From an uncultured Lachnobacterium sp. (lineage in GTDB: Bacteria > Bacillota > Clostridia > Lachnospirales > Lachnospiraceae), in assembly GCA_937889225.1 (NCBI GenBank), contig CALAST010000055.1:1-6855 (forward strand): DNA of 6,855 nt, read 5' to 3'. The first letter of the stretch is position 1; the number at the start of each line of letters is the position of its first letter. The notes beneath the pieces are model-generated. The model was not told the origin of the DNA. It searched no databases and saw only the letters and a program-made list of their open reading frames with translations. Position numbers and translations under genes: made by a program. Positions 4,877 to 6,855 of this stretch are shown one piece after another.

Positions 4877-6571
4877 TTAAGAATTTCCTTGATTAGACAG
4901 GTTATGACCAACTTGTTCTATCTCTGGAATCGGTTTTAGATTAAAATGAATTTCAATAGAAATATGTCTTACTTTTTCTTCGTCAATATGTTCATGCACA
5001 ACAATTTCTTTTATCAAACGATGTAGTATTGTAGCATCTAATTCTGTAATATTCGCATATTCTTGAATAACTTCAATCCACTGTTTTGCGTCATTTGCAA
5101 GTTGGATTTCATTGGACAATCGATTTCTTATTTCATCTGCTGTTCTTTTACGTTCTTCCTGCTCGGTCTGTGTCTTTTTCAACATGATATGAAAATTTTG
5201 CTCATTGATATGCCCTGCAATCATGTCTTCATATAATCTGAGAACCATTTTTTCAAGAACTTCCAAACGTTCTTCCTCTTTTGCGAGAAGTCTTTCCAAT
5301 GCTTCTTTCTGACCGTTCTGCTCTGCTTCATAAGTATTTGTCAAACGATTTGCAATTTCTTCTCCATCCATTAATGCAACTTTTGCACATTCCTGAATTT
5401 TATGTAACACATGACTATAAAGAGTATCAAATGCTATTCGATGTTGGGTACAGTGATTTTTTCCAAAAGCATTATAGGTTTTACAGGAATAAACTTTTTT
5501 CGGATGTTTTTCATGCGTATTACGGATTGTTAATGCTTTTCCACATTCGCCACATTTGATTAAACCTGCAAAAAGACTGATTTCTCCATTCTTTCTTGGA
5601 CGTTGACGAGATTTCAGTTTGTTTTGCACAATATCAAAACTCTGCTTATCTATAATCGCTTCATGCTGTCCTTCAACCACAATCCATTCTTCCGGCTTTT
5701 TTTCTCCTATGACACCGATTTTAAATCGATACTGCATCTTCTGTGAAGCAATTGCTCCTGTATAAACCGGATTCATCAGTAACTCGTTAATAACCGAAAA
5801 ATCCCATACATACTTTCCGTTTTCCGGGTCTTTCTTCTCCCATTTTGTCGTTATATTTCGATATCCTCTTTGTCTGTTCCACCATGTCGGACATGGAATT
5901 TTCTTTTCTTCCAATTTTGTACGAATATAATTCGCTCCACGCCCCTCCAAAGCATACTCAAAAATCAATCGTACAAACGGAGCTGTTTCTTCATCAATCA
6001 ACAGATGATTTTTGTTATTCGGGTCTTTACGATAGCCAAATGGTGCAACACATCCTGTAAAATGCCCTTTTTGTGCCTTTAACACATAAGAAGAATGGAC
6101 TTTCTTTGAAATGTCCTTACTGTACATTTCATTTAAGATGTTTTTGAATGGTGCAATGTCATTGTTCTCTCTCATGGTGTCAATTCCATCATTCATTGCA
6201 ATATAACGCACTCCATGACGTGGAAAGAAGTCCTCTATCAGATAACCCGTCTGTAAATAATTTCGTCCAAGTCTGCTCAAATCTTTTGTAATAACAAGAT
6301 TAACATGTCTGCGTTCAATCGCTTTTAATAATCGCTGTAAATCCGGACGTTCCATGTTCAGACCGGTATATCCGTCATCCTGATAGACTGCCACAACTTC
6401 CCAGCCTTGTCTTTTACAATACTTCTCCAACATCTCTCTTTGATTTGCAATACTTGCACTTTCGCCCTGTAAATCATCATCTTTGGACAATCTGCAATAA
6501 ATTGCTACACGATATGTCTCTGCAAAAATGGTACGCATTGTTGTGTATTCCAATTCGTTCATCATAGCCAT
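4877..6571 (-). CDS. Large serine recombinase (resolvase/invertase family integrase)
   Basis: 564 residues, within the usual size for large serine recombinases. It catalyses integration and excision of the element through a covalent phosphoserine intermediate. The N-terminal catalytic domain (about 20-160) has YCRLSKDD with the presumed nucleophile S29 and R27, then DDGYTG (65-70), RPDLQRLL (75-82) and DLSRLGRN (97-104). A recombinase domain follows (about 170-320, from GCVAPFGYRKD). The zinc-ribbon pairs are C340/C343 and C363/C374. A Glu/Lys-rich coiled coil spans about 415-495, and the C-terminal tail is like that of transposon recombinases (IVVHEHIDEEKVRHISIEI). The start at 6571 touches the TAA of the preceding small gene (TAA|ATG), implying coupling; Met3, Met4 and Met12 are alternatives because no strong Shine-Dalgarno is seen. 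It is intact and probably active. Confidence 0.96.
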   Translation of the reverse strand: MAMMNELEYTTMRTIFAETYRVAIYCRLSKDDDLQGESASIANQREMLEKYCKRQGWEVVAVYQDDGYTGLNMERPDLQRLLKAIERRHVNLVITKDLSRLGRNYLQTGYLIEDFFPRHGVRYIAMNDGIDTMRENNDIAPFKNILNEMYSKDISKKVHSSYVLKAQKGHFTGCVAPFGYRKDPNNKNHLLIDEETAPFVRLIFEYALEGRGANYIRTKLEEKKIPCPTWWNRQRGYRNITTKWEKKDPENGKYVWDFSVINELLMNPVYTGAIASQKMQYRFKIGVIGEKKPEEWIVVEGQHEAIIDKQSFDIVQNKLKSRQRPRKNGEISLFAGLIKCGECGKALTIRNTHEKHPKKVYSCKTYNAFGKNHCTQHRIAFDTLYSHVLHKIQECAKVALMDGEEIANRLTNTYEAEQNGQKEALERLLAKEEERLEVLEKMVLRLYEDMIAGHINEQNFHIMLKKTQTEQEERKRTADEIRNRLSNEIQLANDAKQWIEVIQEYANITELDATILHRLIKEIVVHEHIDEEKVRHISIEIHFNLKPIPEIEQVGHNLSNQGNS

Positions 6572-6760
6572 TTACCCGCACAATCCGGACGTTGGGCTCT
6601 GTTGAACCTTATCTGTATTATATACTTTATCTTGCCTTTTAGCAAGTTTTTCTTTTGTTTTATTATATTTTTGTGCAATCAGATTTACGAATACATCTGT
6701 AGCATCTAATTCTCCATCAAATACAGTTGTTACATCAATTTTCGTTTTTTCTTTTGCCAT
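6572..6760 (-). CDS. Small conserved-looking protein encoded just upstream of the recombinase
   Basis: 62 residues, starting MAKEKTKIDVTTVFDGELDA and ending QQSPTSGLCG. The ATG at 6760 is chosen because GGGGAGG stands 8 nt upstream; the longer frame from a TTG at 6811 has no such support and an unlikely leader. The N-terminal half is acidic and helix-prone (ELDATDVFVNLIAQKY) and the middle is basic (NKTKEKLAKRQDK). There are no membrane segments. Small ORFs of this type, with the VFDGELDATDVF pattern and a terminal SGLCG, occur in my recollection directly upstream of serine recombinases in clostridial mobile elements, but I know of no assigned function. Its stop abuts the recombinase start, so co-translation and a role tied to recombination (for example as a directionality or accessory factor) are reasonable but unproven. 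Confidence 0.8.
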   Translation of the reverse strand: MAKEKTKIDVTTVFDGELDATDVFVNLIAQKYNKTKEKLAKRQDKVYNTDKVQQSPTSGLCG

Positions 6761-6855
6761 AGGCAGTTCCTCCCCTAAAAAATATGCCCGACAAGGAAAC
6801 ATCTGCAACAAAGTCCGACAACGGACGTAAAAACATTCAGATTTCTGCTTTGTCA
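6761..6855 (-). promoter_or_regulatory. Upstream region of the recombinase operon with a short palindrome
   Basis: On the plus strand GTCCG (6813-6817) and CGGAC (6822-6826) flank ACAA, a perfect 5-bp palindrome, and CCGACAA is repeated directly at 6788-6794 and 6815-6821. In minus-strand RNA the palindrome gives a small G+C hairpin followed by TTTGTT. It may be a protein-binding site or the terminator of an upstream gene outside the window. No convincing promoter boxes are seen. Confidence 0.3.

Larger units (their letters stand above)
4813..6855 (-). mobile_element. Serine-recombinase mobile element inserted in the Maff2 gene (one end visible)
   Basis: Everything from the Maff2 break to the right edge is unrelated to the conjugation operon: a 62-aa small protein, a large serine recombinase and a ~64-bp AT-rich end. 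The recombinase gene adjoining the element terminus is the usual layout of integrative elements moved by large serine recombinases, where the attachment site lies next to the recombinase gene. The terminal sequence 4813-4876 has no clear inverted repeat, as expected for this class. Cargo and the other end lie beyond 6855. Confidence 0.75.

Noticed and set aside
5281..6082. Several plus-strand frames across the recombinase gene
   Set aside because: Antisense to an intact recombinase with all catalytic and zinc-binding residues.
6572..6760. Assignment of the 62-aa protein as TnpW
   Set aside because: Small transposon proteins of that name have a different motif pattern as far as I recall; only the position beside a recombinase is shared.
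6761..6811. N-terminal extension of the 62-aa protein from a TTG at 6811
   Set aside because: The extension spans the GGGGAGG ribosome-binding site of the better ATG at 6760 and looks like non-coding leader.

Overview
The window looks like a low-G+C Gram-positive genome, most likely a gut-type Clostridia (Lachnospiraceae-like). This rests on AT-rich codon use, purine-rich Shine-Dalgarno sites, a VirB6/TrbL-like protein of the clostridial conjugative-transposon type, a Maff2 remnant and a large serine recombinase. Every supported gene is on the minus strand, so the biological reading direction runs from 6855 down to 1.

Reading in that direction, 6855-4813 is the end of a mobile insertion. It carries a 62-aa conserved-looking small protein (6760-6572) and, one junction later (TAA|ATG), a 564-aa large serine recombinase (6571-4877). 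The insertion ends at about 4812/4813, inside the gene for a Maff2-family small membrane protein. Only the last 27 codons of that gene survive (4812-4729). The conjugative module then resumes with a VirB6/TrbL-like channel protein (4725-3853) whose start sits 3 nt after the Maff2 stop.

The gene I would expect after TrbL (a PrgI-like protein, then a VirB4 ATPase) is not present. A strong Shine-Dalgarno directly after the TrbL stop has no usable start codon behind it. What follows is a surface-protein module: a 69-aa small ORF unusually rich in inverted repeats (3763-3554), a 180-aa bitopic membrane protein coupled to it by an ATGA overlap (3557-3015), a 189-aa secreted beta-rich protein (2824-2255), and the first 697 residues of a secreted BspA-like leucine-rich-repeat protein (2092 to beyond position 1). 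The LRR protein contains five copies of a ~113-residue higher-order repeat.

The intergenic gaps of this module carry long RNA hairpins. In two of them the only DNA-level mismatch becomes a G-U pair in minus-strand RNA, which argues that they act as transcripts of that strand. My inference is that the module is cell-surface cargo (adhesion or mating-contact functions) riding in or beside a conjugative element that was later hit by a second, serine-recombinase element. No function is established for the three small proteins.
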